NCBI RefSeq assembly: GCF_030814475.1
Contig: NZ_JAUSVF010000001.1
Coordinates: forward strand, 765,001 to 829,000
DNA length: 64,000 nt
DNA from: Pararhizobium capsulatum DSM 1112
GTDB lineage: Bacteria; Pseudomonadota; Alphaproteobacteria; Rhizobiales; Rhizobiaceae
Reading direction: 5' to 3'
This document shows positions 1 through 7,869 of this stretch, piece after piece. The position numbers and the translations under genes are program-made. The stretch's first letter is position 1. Every line of letters begins with the position of its first letter. A model generated the notes under the pieces. That model saw nothing but the letters and a program-made list of their open reading frames with translations, searched no databases and had not been told where the DNA came from.

Positions 1-258
1 CACATGGGCGAGGAAGAGGGGCGAGCGGATCTGGCGGGCGATGCTTCTGAGGTTGCAGTCCGACCACGCCGGCAGGATATCGCGGTAGCGGCCGGGCTCC
101 GGATGGTCGCCATACCAGGCGATGCCGAAACCGTCGCCATTGGTTGCTGTCTTGGCGCGGGTGGCGCAATGGGACTGCTCGATCAGCGAATGGGCCGGCG
201 ATGTCACCAGATCTTCCAGATAGAGCGGTTCCCCGCGATAGGCTGCCCAGCGGCACAT
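1..258 (-). CDS. Class II glutamine amidotransferase, partial (3' end outside window)
   Basis: Reading the minus strand from the ATG at 258 gives a product starting MCRWAAYRGEP, with NGDGFGIAWYG near residue 40. Cys2, exposed after Met removal, is the N-terminal nucleophile of the class II (Ntn) glutamine amidotransferase fold. The opening and the GDGFGIAWYG segment are typical of the YafJ/EgtC-like branch, whose members hydrolyse glutamine or gamma-glutamyl compounds. Only 86 residues are visible and the gene runs off the left edge, so the exact substrate cannot be judged. The opposite-strand reading of the same stretch looks like a shadow. Confidence 0.8.
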   Translation of the reverse strand, partial: MCRWAAYRGEPLYLEDLVTSPAHSLIEQSHCATRAKTATNGDGFGIAWYGDHPEPGRYRDILPAWSDCNLRSIARQIRSPLFLAHV

Positions 259-597
259 GATCGGAACTCCAGCTTGGCAGCGAAAGAGCTGCCATTGACG
301 GTCGGTTAACCATGATTTCATCTGATCATTCAACGCAAAACCGTAAAAATGCGTTAACGATCACTCCCCCACGGTTGATGCAAGAGCGGATAGTCGATTT
401 TCGGGCGAAATTTGGTTCCTCGGGAAACTGATGGTCGCCGTTGGTGCGAAAATGCCGGGACCTGCCCCCTCTCAAGCTTGATGCGGCCACCGTGATCACA
501 CGGTCCCGTCGGGTTCCGATCAAAAATGGAATGAACGTTCTGTCCTCTTGTCGAGTGATCGGCTAGAACCATCCGGGGATAGATAAAAGGGTGAACG
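259..597. other. Intergenic region between amidotransferase and iolR
   Basis: This 339-bp divergent gap holds the promoters of the amidotransferase and of iolR. No convincing gene is present. The only recognisable element is the operator-like sequence at 528-541. The stretch around 305-370 is more AT-rich than the flanking coding sequence. Confidence 0.6.
528..541 (+). promoter_or_regulatory. IolR operator-like half-match upstream of iolR
   Basis: The sequence reads GGAA-N6-TTCT, one base away from the GGAA-N6-TTCC palindrome described for IolR in Sinorhizobium. It lies about 57 bp before the iolR start, which would fit autoregulation. The match is short, so confidence is moderate. Confidence 0.4.
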
Positions 598-1446
598 ATG
601 AACCAGGCCACCACACCGCGGGATTTCGAAGCGCTGAAGGCGGCGATCCTTCAACGTAAGGCAACGCTGCCCAAGCGGTTGAAGCAGGTGGCGGCCTATG
701 CGCTGGATAATCCGGATGAAATCGCTTTCGGCACGGCCGCAAGCATTGCCGTGTCGGCAGATGTCCAGCCGTCGACGCTGGTGCGTTTCGCGCAGCATTT
801 CGGTTTCGAAGGTTTTTCCAGCCTGCAGCAGATTTTTCGCGCACGGTTGCGGGAGCGGGCGCCGGGATACGACGAGCGGCTGAAGGCGCTGGCGGAAAAG
901 GGCAACAACGAACTTGAAAGTGGCGCGATCCTGAACGGCTTTACCGCTGCCGCCCACAAGTCCCTTGACGCCCTGACGGGCTCGATCGATCCCGCACGCC
1001 TGGAAAAGGCCGTGAACCTCTTGGCCGATGCCGCAACCATCTACCTGATCGCCAAGCGCCGGGCTTATCCGATCACCAGCTACATGGCCTATGCCTTTGG
1101 CAAGTTGAAAATCCGCTGTCAGATCGTCGGCACGGCAGCCGGCATCGACGACGACCTTCTGGCCTTTGCCGGTCCCAAAGATGCCACTTTTGCCGTCAGC
1201 TTTTCACCCTATGCTGCGGAAACTGTGGGGCAAGCCTTGGCCGCTGCGGGCAGAGGCATTCCTGTTGTTTCCCTGACGGACTCCGCATTTTCGCCCTTGG
1301 CAGAGTGTTCCACCGTATGGTTCGAACTTGCCGAAGCCGATCATGCCGGCTTTCGCTCGCTATCCGCCAGCATGGCCTTTGCCATGGCGTTGACCGTCGC
1401 CGTCGCCGAAAAGCGTCAGCAGAGTGCAACGAAATTAATGGAATGA
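598..1446 (+). CDS. iolR: MurR/RpiR-family transcriptional regulator of inositol catabolism
   Basis: The 282-aa protein has an N-terminal RpiR helix-turn-helix (about residues 1-77, including SIAVSADVQPSTLVRFAQHFGF) and a C-terminal SIS sugar-phosphate-binding domain (about 130-265). Members of this family repress sugar catabolic operons and release DNA on binding a phosphorylated intermediate. It sits 91 bp upstream of iolC in the order iolR-C-D-E-B known from other rhizobia, which identifies it as IolR. GGAA-N6-TTCC-like palindromes lie both before it and between it and iolC, consistent with repression of itself and of the iol operon. The ATG at 598 is adopted because the product from there has normal family length. 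Confidence 0.9.
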   Translation: MNQATTPRDFEALKAAILQRKATLPKRLKQVAAYALDNPDEIAFGTAASIAVSADVQPSTLVRFAQHFGFEGFSSLQQIFRARLRERAPGYDERLKALAEKGNNELESGAILNGFTAAAHKSLDALTGSIDPARLEKAVNLLADAATIYLIAKRRAYPITSYMAYAFGKLKIRCQIVGTAAGIDDDLLAFAGPKDATFAVSFSPYAAETVGQALAAAGRGIPVVSLTDSAFSPLAECSTVWFELAEADHAGFRSLSASMAFAMALTVAVAEKRQQSATKLME

Positions 1447-1453
1447 AAATTCC
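1440..1453 (+). promoter_or_regulatory. IolR operator (GGAA-N6-TTCC) in the iolC promoter
   Basis: A perfect GGAA-N6-TTCC palindrome overlaps the end of iolR and lies about 85 bp before iolC. This is the spacing reported for IolR-controlled promoters in Sinorhizobium. Together with the degenerate copy at 1470 it could form a tandem operator for the iolCDEB operon. Confidence 0.6.
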
Positions 1454-1469
1454 ATATTGACTTGAAGTC

Positions 1470-1483
1470 GGAATTTATGTTTC
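1470..1483 (+). promoter_or_regulatory. Second, degenerate IolR-type operator
   Basis: The sequence is GGAA-N6-TTTC, one mismatch from the consensus and 30 bp (about three helical turns) from the perfect copy at 1440. Helical phasing suggests cooperative binding. This is inference from sequence only. Confidence 0.4.
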
Positions 1484-1537
1484 ATTCAATAAAAGCTTGA
1501 AACAATCGGGCTACAAGCAGACTGCCGGGAGGAAGAT

Positions 1538-3475
1538 GTGACCGAGAGCCACGAAGCGTCGGCCGAAAAGCGGCTCGATATCATCACGATTGGCCGTGCA
1601 TCAGTCGATCTCTATGGCCAGCAGATAGGTACCCGCCTCGAGGATGTCGCAAGCTTTGCCAAGTCCGTCGGCGGCTGCCCGACCAACATCTCCGTCGGCA
1701 CCGCGCGTCTGGGTCTGAAATCGGCCCTGATCACCCGCGTCGGCAAAGAGCAGATGGGCCGCTTCATCCGCGAACAGCTCGCGCGTGAGGGTGTCGAGAC
1801 GGCGGGCATCGTCACCGATCCCGAACGGCTGACTGCGCTGGCGATCCTGTCGGTCGAGAGCGACCATTCCTTCCCGCTGCTGTTCTACCGCGACAACTGC
1901 GCCGACAATGCCTTGTGCGAAGCCGATATCGACGAAGCCTTCATCCGCTCGTCCCGCGCCATCCTCGTCACCGGCACGCATTTTTCTAAGCCGCACACCG
2001 ACGCCGCCCAGCGCAAGGCGATTCGCATCGCCAAGGCCAATGGCGGCAAGGTCGTGTTCGATATCGATTACCGCCCGAACCTCTGGGGCCTCGCCGGCCA
2101 CGATGCCGGCGACAACCGTTACATCGCCTCCGAGCGGGTTTCGGCGCATCTGAAGACGGTGCTTTCCAAGTGCGACCTGATCGTCGGCACCGAAGAGGAA
2201 GTGCTGATCGCCTCGGGCGAAGAAAACCTGCTCTCGGCGCTCAAAACCATCCGCGCCAATTCCTCCGCCACCATCGTCCTGAAGCGCGGCCCCATGGGCT
2301 GCATCGTCTATGACGGCCCGGTGCCGGACGATCTGGAACAGGGCATCGTCGGCAAGGGCTTTCCGATCGAGGTCTACAATGTTCTCGGTGCCGGCGACGC
2401 CTTCATGTCCGGCTTCCTGCGCGGCTGGTTGCGCGGCGAGCCCCATGCCACCTCGGCCACCTGGGCCAACGCCTGCGGCGCCTTCGCCGTTTCCCGCCTG
2501 CTCTGCGCGCCGGAAATCCCGACCTGGACGGAGCTGCAGTTCTTCCTCGAAAATGGCAGCAAGGAAAAGGCGTTGCGCAAGGACGAGGCAATCAACCACG
2601 TCCATTGGGCCACCACCCGCCGCCGCGACATTCCCCAACTCATGGCGCTCGCCATCGATCATCGTATCCAGCTCGAAGACCTGGCGGCGGGAGACGCCGA
2701 CAAGCTAGCGCGCATCCCTGCCTTCAAGGTCCTGGCCGTCAGGGCCGCCGAACGCATCGCCGCCGGCCGTCCCGGCTTCGGCATGCTGATCGACGACAAG
2801 TTCGGCCGAGAAGCCCTGTTCGCGGCCTCGAGGAACCGCGATTTCTGGATTGGCAAGCCGATCGAACTTCCGGGTTCCCGGCCGCTGCAGTTCGAATTCA
2901 GCCAGGATCTCGGCAGCCGCCTGATCGACTGGCCCGTCGATCACTGCATCAAGGTCCTGAGCTTCTATCACCCGGATGACCCGGCCGAGCTGAAGGCAAC
3001 CCAGATCGCCAAGCTGCGCTCCGCCTTCGAGGCCGCCCGCAAGGTCGGCCGCGAAATCCTGATCGAGATCATCGCCGGAAAACACGGCACGCTTGCGGAC
3101 GATACGGTCGCCCGCGCCCTGACCGAGCTTTATGATGCCGGTTTGAAGCCGGATTGGTGGAAGCTCGAACCGCAGGCAAACCGCGCGGCCTGGGCGGCGA
3201 TTGACAAGGTCGTAGAGACCCGCGACCCGCTCTGCCGCGGCGTGGTGCTGCTCGGGCTGGAAGCGCCCTATGAGGCGCTGAAAGAGGGTTTCGCTGCGGC
3301 CAAGGGCGCGCGTACCGTCAAGGGTTTCGCTGTGGGACGCACGATCTTCGCCGATGCCGCCAAGGCGTGGCTAGGCGGATCGATGGATGATGAAGCTGCG
3401 ATTGCCGACATGGCGATCCGCTTTGGAGCGCTGGTCGAGTTGTGGCAAGGGTTGGATGAGACGAAGGCCGCGTGA
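1538..3475 (+). CDS. iolC: Bifunctional 5-dehydro-2-deoxygluconokinase / DUF2090 aldolase
   Basis: This 645-aa fusion has an N-terminal PfkB sugar kinase (about residues 13-340, with the GAGDAFMSGFLRG phosphate-loop/base motif near 285) and a C-terminal DUF2090 domain (about 345-640). The kinase phosphorylates 5-dehydro-2-deoxygluconate in myo-inositol breakdown. The second domain resembles the aldolase that cleaves the product, so no separate iolJ is needed. The start is GTG at 1538, directly after GGGAGGAAG; the overlapping ATG at 1536 is closed at once by TGA. It is the first gene of iolCDEB and is likely repressed by IolR through the palindromes upstream. Confidence 0.93.
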   Translation: MTESHEASAEKRLDIITIGRASVDLYGQQIGTRLEDVASFAKSVGGCPTNISVGTARLGLKSALITRVGKEQMGRFIREQLAREGVETAGIVTDPERLTALAILSVESDHSFPLLFYRDNCADNALCEADIDEAFIRSSRAILVTGTHFSKPHTDAAQRKAIRIAKANGGKVVFDIDYRPNLWGLAGHDAGDNRYIASERVSAHLKTVLSKCDLIVGTEEEVLIASGEENLLSALKTIRANSSATIVLKRGPMGCIVYDGPVPDDLEQGIVGKGFPIEVYNVLGAGDAFMSGFLRGWLRGEPHATSATWANACGAFAVSRLLCAPEIPTWTELQFFLENGSKEKALRKDEAINHVHWATTRRRDIPQLMALAIDHRIQLEDLAAGDADKLARIPAFKVLAVRAAERIAAGRPGFGMLIDDKFGREALFAASRNRDFWIGKPIELPGSRPLQFEFSQDLGSRLIDWPVDHCIKVLSFYHPDDPAELKATQIAKLRSAFEAARKVGREILIEIIAGKHGTLADDTVARALTELYDAGLKPDWWKLEPQANRAAWAAIDKVVETRDPLCRGVVLLGLEAPYEALKEGFAAAKGARTVKGFAVGRTIFADAAKAWLGGSMDDEAAIADMAIRFGALVELWQGLDETKAA

Positions 3476-3479
3476 GGCC

Positions 3480-3605
3480 CACCCTCTCCCAGCGGGGAGA
3501 AGGTGGCGCACAGCGCCGGATGAGGGGCGGCTTGCTCAGCATTTGGCGTCCCGCCCCCTCATCGCCTCGCATCCGCTCGGCACTTCGCCCCGTTGGGGAG
3601 AAGTG
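3480..3605. repeat. Rhizobial palindromic repeat (family copy 1)
   Basis: Between iolC and iolD the sequence begins CTCTCCCAGCGGGGAGAAGG and ends with GCCCCGTTGGGGAGAAGTG, with GGATGAGGGG and CCCCTCATCGC in the middle. These arms form a long imperfect hairpin. The same modules recur at 16165-16292 and in part inside the AraC gene at 8320-8510, so this is a dispersed element and not a gene. It may reduce transcription from iolC into iolD. Confidence 0.75.
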
Positions 3606-3633
3606 GCATCCGGGAGTGGTGTAACGGAAAAGA

Positions 3634-3695
3634 ACAATCTCCCCCCTTGAGGGGGGGATGTCACGCAGTGACAGAGGGGGGTAAAACCCTCCCCA
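3634..3695. repeat. Short palindromic repeat of the 'CCCTTGAGGGGG' family
   Basis: The sequence CTCCCCCCTTGAGGGGGGGA is followed by a small GTCACGCAGTGAC hairpin and AGAGGGGGGTAAAA. A close relative, CTTCCCCCTTGAGGGGGAG followed by GCAGAGGGGGGTAAAAGCCA, lies inside the AraC gene at 8448-8495. Two such copies support a mobile or dispersed palindromic unit. Confidence 0.7.
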
Positions 3696-3746
3696 CAAAG
3701 GCAGACAATGATACCGGACCTGGTCCGCGTATGGGAGGAGAAAACA

Positions 3747-5600
3747 ATGGCCCAGAAAACCGTTCGCCTGACCATGGCGCAGGCGGTGGCGCGGTTCCTG
3801 ACGCGGCAGATGACCGTGATCGACGGCGAGAAGCTGCCGATCTTCGGCGGCGTCTTCGCCATTTTCGGCCACGGCAACGTCGCCGGCGTCGGCGAGGCGC
3901 TGCATGCCATTAAGGACACGCTGCCGACCTATCGCGGCCAGAACGAGCAGGGCATGGCCAATGCGGCGATCGCCTTCGCCAAGGCAAGCTTCCGCCGCCG
4001 CTTCATGGCCTGCACCACCTCCATCGGCCCCGGCGCGCTCAACATGGTGACCTCGGCAGCACTCGCCCACGTCAACCGCCTGCCGGTCCTTCTCCTGCCC
4101 GGCGACGTCTTCGCCAACCGCCGCCCCGATCCGGTGCTGCAGCAGGTCGAAGGTTTCGCCGATGGCACCATCTCGGCCAATGACTGCTTCCGCCCCGTCT
4201 CCCGCTATTTCGACCGCATCACCCGTCCGGAACAGATCATCCCGGCCCTGCGCCGCGCCATGCAGGTGCTGACCGACCCGGCAGACTGCGGACCGGTGAC
4301 GCTCTCGCTCTGCCAGGATGTGCAGGCGGAGGCTTACGATTATCCCGAAAACTTCTTCGACGAGAAGGTCTGGGTGCCCCGCCGCCTCCGCCCGGATGCC
4401 GACGAACTCGCCTCCGCCATCGCTGCGCTGAAGGCGGCAAAGACCCCCGTCATCATCGCTGGCGGCGGCGTGCTGTATTCCGAAGCCAGCGCCGCACTCG
4501 TAGCGTTTGCCGAAAAACACGGTATCCCCGTCGTCGAAACCCAGGCCGGCAAGTCCGCGCTGCCGCATAGCCACCCGCTCAACATGGGCTCCGTCGGCGT
4601 CACCGGCACCTCCGCCTCGAATGCGTTGACGGAAACGGCGGACGTGGTTCTTGCCGTCGGCTCCCGCCTACAGGATTTCACCACCGGCTCCTGGGGGCTG
4701 TTCAAGAATGACGACCTGAACATCCTCGGCCTCAACGTGCAGCCTTTCGATGCGGCCAAGCATGAAAGTCTTCCCCTTGTCGCCGATGCCCGCGAAGGCC
4801 TTGAGGCTCTGAGCGCCGGCCTTGGATTGTATAAGGTTGATGCCGCTTGGACAGACAAGGCCGAGACGCTGAAAGCGGAATGGTTGAAGGCCGCGAACAA
4901 AGCAACCGCGACCACCAATTCAGCACTCCCCTCCGACGCGCAAGTCATCGGCGCCGTCCAGCGCGCCCGCGGCGGTAAAGCAACGACGCTTGTCTGCGCC
5001 GCTGGTGGTCTGCCGGGCGAGCTGCACAAGCTCTGGCAGGCTGAAACGCCCGGCAGCTACCATATGGAATACGGCTTCTCGACCATGGGCTATGAGATCG
5101 CCGGCGGTCTCGGCGTCAAGCTGGCGAAGCCGGACAGCGACGTCATCGTCATGGTCGGCGATGGCAGCTACATGATGCTGAATGCCGAGATCGCCTCCTC
5201 GATCATGCTCGGCGCCAAGCTGACCATCGTGCTGCTCGACAATGCCGGCTACGGCTGCATCAACCGGCTGCAGATGGCGACCGGTGGTGCGAACTTCAAC
5301 AACCTCCTGAAGGATACTCACCACGTCACGCTGCCCGGCATCGATTTCGCTGCCCACGCCGCCGCCATGGGCGCCGTCTCCCGCAAGGTCGCCTCGATCA
5401 GTGAGCTGGAAACCGCGCTGAAGGAAACGGTCGGTGAGACCCGCACGACCGTCATCGTCATCGACACCGACCCGCTGATCACCACCGATGAGGGCGGGCA
5501 CTGGTGGGATGTTGCCGTGCCCGAAGTGTCGGAGCGTTCCTCTGTCAACGAGGCCCGAAAGACTTACGAAAAGGCGCTACTCGCCCAGCGCTTCGGTTAA
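3747..5600 (+). CDS. iolD: 3D-(3,5/4)-trihydroxycyclohexane-1,2-dione hydrolase
   Basis: This is a thiamine-diphosphate-dependent enzyme of 617 aa. It opens the ring of 3D-trihydroxycyclohexane-1,2-dione to 5-deoxy-glucuronate in inositol catabolism. Visible features are the catalytic-glutamate segment RGQNEQGMANAAIAFAK near residue 70 and the ThDP/Mg motif GDGSYMMLNAEIASSIMLG with LLDNAGYG about 30 residues later. The ATG at 3747 follows GGAGGAGAAAACA and matches family length; an in-frame ATG 39 bp upstream lacks such a site. It lies downstream of iolC beyond two palindromic repeats and 66 bp before iolE. Confidence 0.95.
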   Translation: MAQKTVRLTMAQAVARFLTRQMTVIDGEKLPIFGGVFAIFGHGNVAGVGEALHAIKDTLPTYRGQNEQGMANAAIAFAKASFRRRFMACTTSIGPGALNMVTSAALAHVNRLPVLLLPGDVFANRRPDPVLQQVEGFADGTISANDCFRPVSRYFDRITRPEQIIPALRRAMQVLTDPADCGPVTLSLCQDVQAEAYDYPENFFDEKVWVPRRLRPDADELASAIAALKAAKTPVIIAGGGVLYSEASAALVAFAEKHGIPVVETQAGKSALPHSHPLNMGSVGVTGTSASNALTETADVVLAVGSRLQDFTTGSWGLFKNDDLNILGLNVQPFDAAKHESLPLVADAREGLEALSAGLGLYKVDAAWTDKAETLKAEWLKAANKATATTNSALPSDAQVIGAVQRARGGKATTLVCAAGGLPGELHKLWQAETPGSYHMEYGFSTMGYEIAGGLGVKLAKPDSDVIVMVGDGSYMMLNAEIASSIMLGAKLTIVLLDNAGYGCINRLQMATGGANFNNLLKDTHHVTLPGIDFAAHAAAMGAVSRKVASISELETALKETVGETRTTVIVIDTDPLITTDEGGHWWDVAVPEVSERSSVNEARKTYEKALLAQRFG

Positions 5601-5665
5601 AGTCCGAACCCAGATCACTTTCGAAGAGCCTGCTGCGGGCTCGCAAACAACGCTTGGAGAATTTC

Positions 5666-6583
5666 ATGAAAGCCAAACTCGGCATGTCGCCCATCGCCTG
5701 GTGGAACGACGATCTTCCCGAACTCAGCGACGACGTTTCGCTCGACGAATGCCTGCGCCAATCCCGCAGCGCCGGCTTCACCGGCATGGAGCAGGGTCGC
5801 CGTTTTCCCAACAATCCAAATGACATGCTGCCGATCCTGCGCGCAGCCGACGTGACGCTCTGCGGCGGCTGGTTCTCCGGCACACTGGTTGACGAGGATC
5901 TGTCGGCCAACAAGGATCGCATCGCACCGATGATCGCGCTGTTCAAGGCCGTCAATGCGCCCTGCATCGTCTATGGCGAAGTCGGCCGCTCGATCCAGGG
6001 CGACCGCTCTAAGCCGCTCGCCACCAAAACGCGCCTTGGCGATGACGAGATGAAGGCCTACGGGCGTCGCGTCACCGCATTCGGCGAATGGTGCGCCGAT
6101 CAGGGCATGCCGCTCTCCTACCATCACCACATGGCCGCCGTCGTTGAAACCGAGCCGGAGCTCGACGCCTTCATGCGTAATTCCGGCGAGGGCATCCCGC
6201 TGCTCTTGGACGCCGGCCATCTGGCCTTCGCCGGTGGCGACGTGATGCGCGCCATCGACAATCACCATGCCCGCATCAACCATGTGCATGTGAAGGACAT
6301 CCGCCAGCCGGTGGTGGATGGACTGGATCGCAGCAAGCAATCCTTCCTCGATGCCGTGGCGCTCGGCGCCTTCACCGTGCCGGGCGACGGCTCGCTCGAT
6401 TTCGGCGCCATCGTCCAGCGTTTCGCAGATTATGGCTATGAGGGCTGGTTCGTGGTCGAGGCCGAGCAGGATCCCCGCAAATCGCCGCCGCAGAAGATGG
6501 CGGAGATCGGTTATGCCGAACTCATGCGCGTCATGACCGCTGCAGGGTATACGGTGGAAACGGAAGGTTTTCCGAAGGGCTGA
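5666..6583 (+). CDS. iolE: Myo-inosose-2 dehydratase
   Basis: The 305-aa product starts MKAKLGMSPIAWWNDDLPEL and contains LDAGHLAFAGGD and NHVHVKDIR, metal-binding segments of the xylose-isomerase-like TIM barrel. IolE dehydrates 2-keto-myo-inositol to the diketone used by IolD. The start at 5666 is chosen because homology begins there. The reading frame is open 162 bp further upstream, but that part overlaps iolD. It sits in the iolCDEB operon with iolB 35 bp downstream. Confidence 0.94.
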   Translation: MKAKLGMSPIAWWNDDLPELSDDVSLDECLRQSRSAGFTGMEQGRRFPNNPNDMLPILRAADVTLCGGWFSGTLVDEDLSANKDRIAPMIALFKAVNAPCIVYGEVGRSIQGDRSKPLATKTRLGDDEMKAYGRRVTAFGEWCADQGMPLSYHHHMAAVVETEPELDAFMRNSGEGIPLLLDAGHLAFAGGDVMRAIDNHHARINHVHVKDIRQPVVDGLDRSKQSFLDAVALGAFTVPGDGSLDFGAIVQRFADYGYEGWFVVEAEQDPRKSPPQKMAEIGYAELMRVMTAAGYTVETEGFPKG

Positions 6584-6618
6584 CGGCCTGTCGGGAAAGG
6601 GATAGAAGGACAAAGCTC

Positions 6619-7419
6619 ATGCCAAACCTGCTCGTGAAACCCAAGGGCATCGCCGGCCGCGTCCACGAGATCACGCCGGAAAGCGCCGGCTGGACCTATG
6701 TCGGCTTCGCTCTCGACCGTCTCGCGGCCGGTGAAAGCTCCAGCGGAGAAACCGGCGACAAGGAAGTCTGCCTCGTCCTCGTCACCGGCAAGGCCAAGGT
6801 TTTCGTCGACGGCGAGGATTTCGGCGAACTCGGCGAGCGCATGACCCCGTTCGAGGGGCAGCCCTATGCCGTCTATGTGCCGAAGGGCAGCCATTGGCAG
6901 GTCACCGCCACCACGGCGCTCGAACTCGCCGTCTGCTCCGCGCCGGGCGGAGAGGGTTACAAGGCCAAGGTTATCCGCCCCGGCACCCACCCGCTGATGA
7001 CCCGCGGCAAGGGGACCAACACGCGTTATGTCACCAACATCATGCCAGAAGACGACGCCTCTGCCCATTCCCTGCTGGTGGTGGAAGTCATCACCCCCGG
7101 CGGCCACACCTCATCCTATCCCCCCCACAAGCACGATCAGGACAATCTCCCTGCCGAAAGTTTCCTCGAGGAAACCTACTACCACCGTCTCAATCCGTCT
7201 CAGGGTTTTGCCATGCAGCGCGTCTATACCGACGACCGCTCATTGGACGAAACCATGGCCGTGGAGGACGGCGACGTGGCATTGGTGCCCAAGGGTTACC
7301 ATCCGGTCGCCGCGATCCATGGTTACGACCTTTACTACCTCAACGTCATGGCCGGCCCCTCCCGCATCTGGAAATTCCACAATGCGCCGGAGCATCAATG
7401 GCTTTTCACCGGCATATGA
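6619..7419 (+). CDS. iolB: 5-deoxy-glucuronate isomerase
   Basis: The 266-aa protein is a two-cupin KduI/IolB-family isomerase that converts 5-deoxy-glucuronate to 5-dehydro-2-deoxygluconate, the IolC substrate. The metal-binding cupin core is visible as TSSYPPHKHDQDNLP followed by the conserved glutamate in ESFLEETYYHR, and the late histidine in VPKGYHPVAAIHGYDLYYLN. It closes the iolCDEB operon. The start has AGAAGGA about 9 bp upstream. Confidence 0.94.
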   Translation: MPNLLVKPKGIAGRVHEITPESAGWTYVGFALDRLAAGESSSGETGDKEVCLVLVTGKAKVFVDGEDFGELGERMTPFEGQPYAVYVPKGSHWQVTATTALELAVCSAPGGEGYKAKVIRPGTHPLMTRGKGTNTRYVTNIMPEDDASAHSLLVVEVITPGGHTSSYPPHKHDQDNLPAESFLEETYYHRLNPSQGFAMQRVYTDDRSLDETMAVEDGDVALVPKGYHPVAAIHGYDLYYLNVMAGPSRIWKFHNAPEHQWLFTGI

Positions 7420-7464
7420 TGCGCTACCTTCTTCTTAGAGCGCTCAGCGAAGAGGGAGGCGGCC

Positions 7465-7869
7465 ATGAGAATAGACGGACAATGTCATTGCGGGTTCATT
7501 TCCTATGAAGCCGAGATCGACCCGCAAAACGTTTCCATATGCCACTGCACCGATTGCCAGCAACTGACCGGCAGTGCCTATCGTGTCACGGTCCGCTGCA
7601 ACCTCACCGATTTCGATCTCACCGGCGGTGCGCCGAAAATCTACGTGAAGCACGGTGACAACGGCAAGCGACGCTACCAGATGTTCTGCCCCAATTGCGG
7701 CTCGCCCATCTATACGACCGGCACGGGAGAGGATGCCTCCGAAATCGGCATTCGTGTTGGCACGGTCAACCAGCGGCGGGAACTCGCCCCGAAAAAGCAG
7801 AAGTGGTGCTCTTCCGCCCTGCCGTGGAGCGCATCGATCGAAGCCTTGCCGGGCCGGCCTGGCGAATGA
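7465..7869 (+). CDS. GFA/CENP-V-family zinc protein
   Basis: The 134-aa protein has the GFA cysteine pattern: C7-x-C9, C26-x-C28-x-x-C31 and C75-x-x-C78, which bind zinc. Founding members were described as glutathione-dependent formaldehyde-activating enzymes, but for most members the reaction is unknown. It lies 45 bp after iolB and its TGA overlaps the ATG of the AraC-type gene (ATGA). It is therefore probably co-transcribed with that regulator and not functionally part of iol. Confidence 0.85.
   Translation: MRIDGQCHCGFISYEAEIDPQNVSICHCTDCQQLTGSAYRVTVRCNLTDFDLTGGAPKIYVKHGDNGKRRYQMFCPNCGSPIYTTGTGEDASEIGIRVGTVNQRRELAPKKQKWCSSALPWSASIEALPGRPGE

Noticed and set aside
3318..4574. 418-codon minus-strand open frame over iolD
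   Set aside because: Antisense shadow of iolC end and iolD; runs through palindromic repeats.
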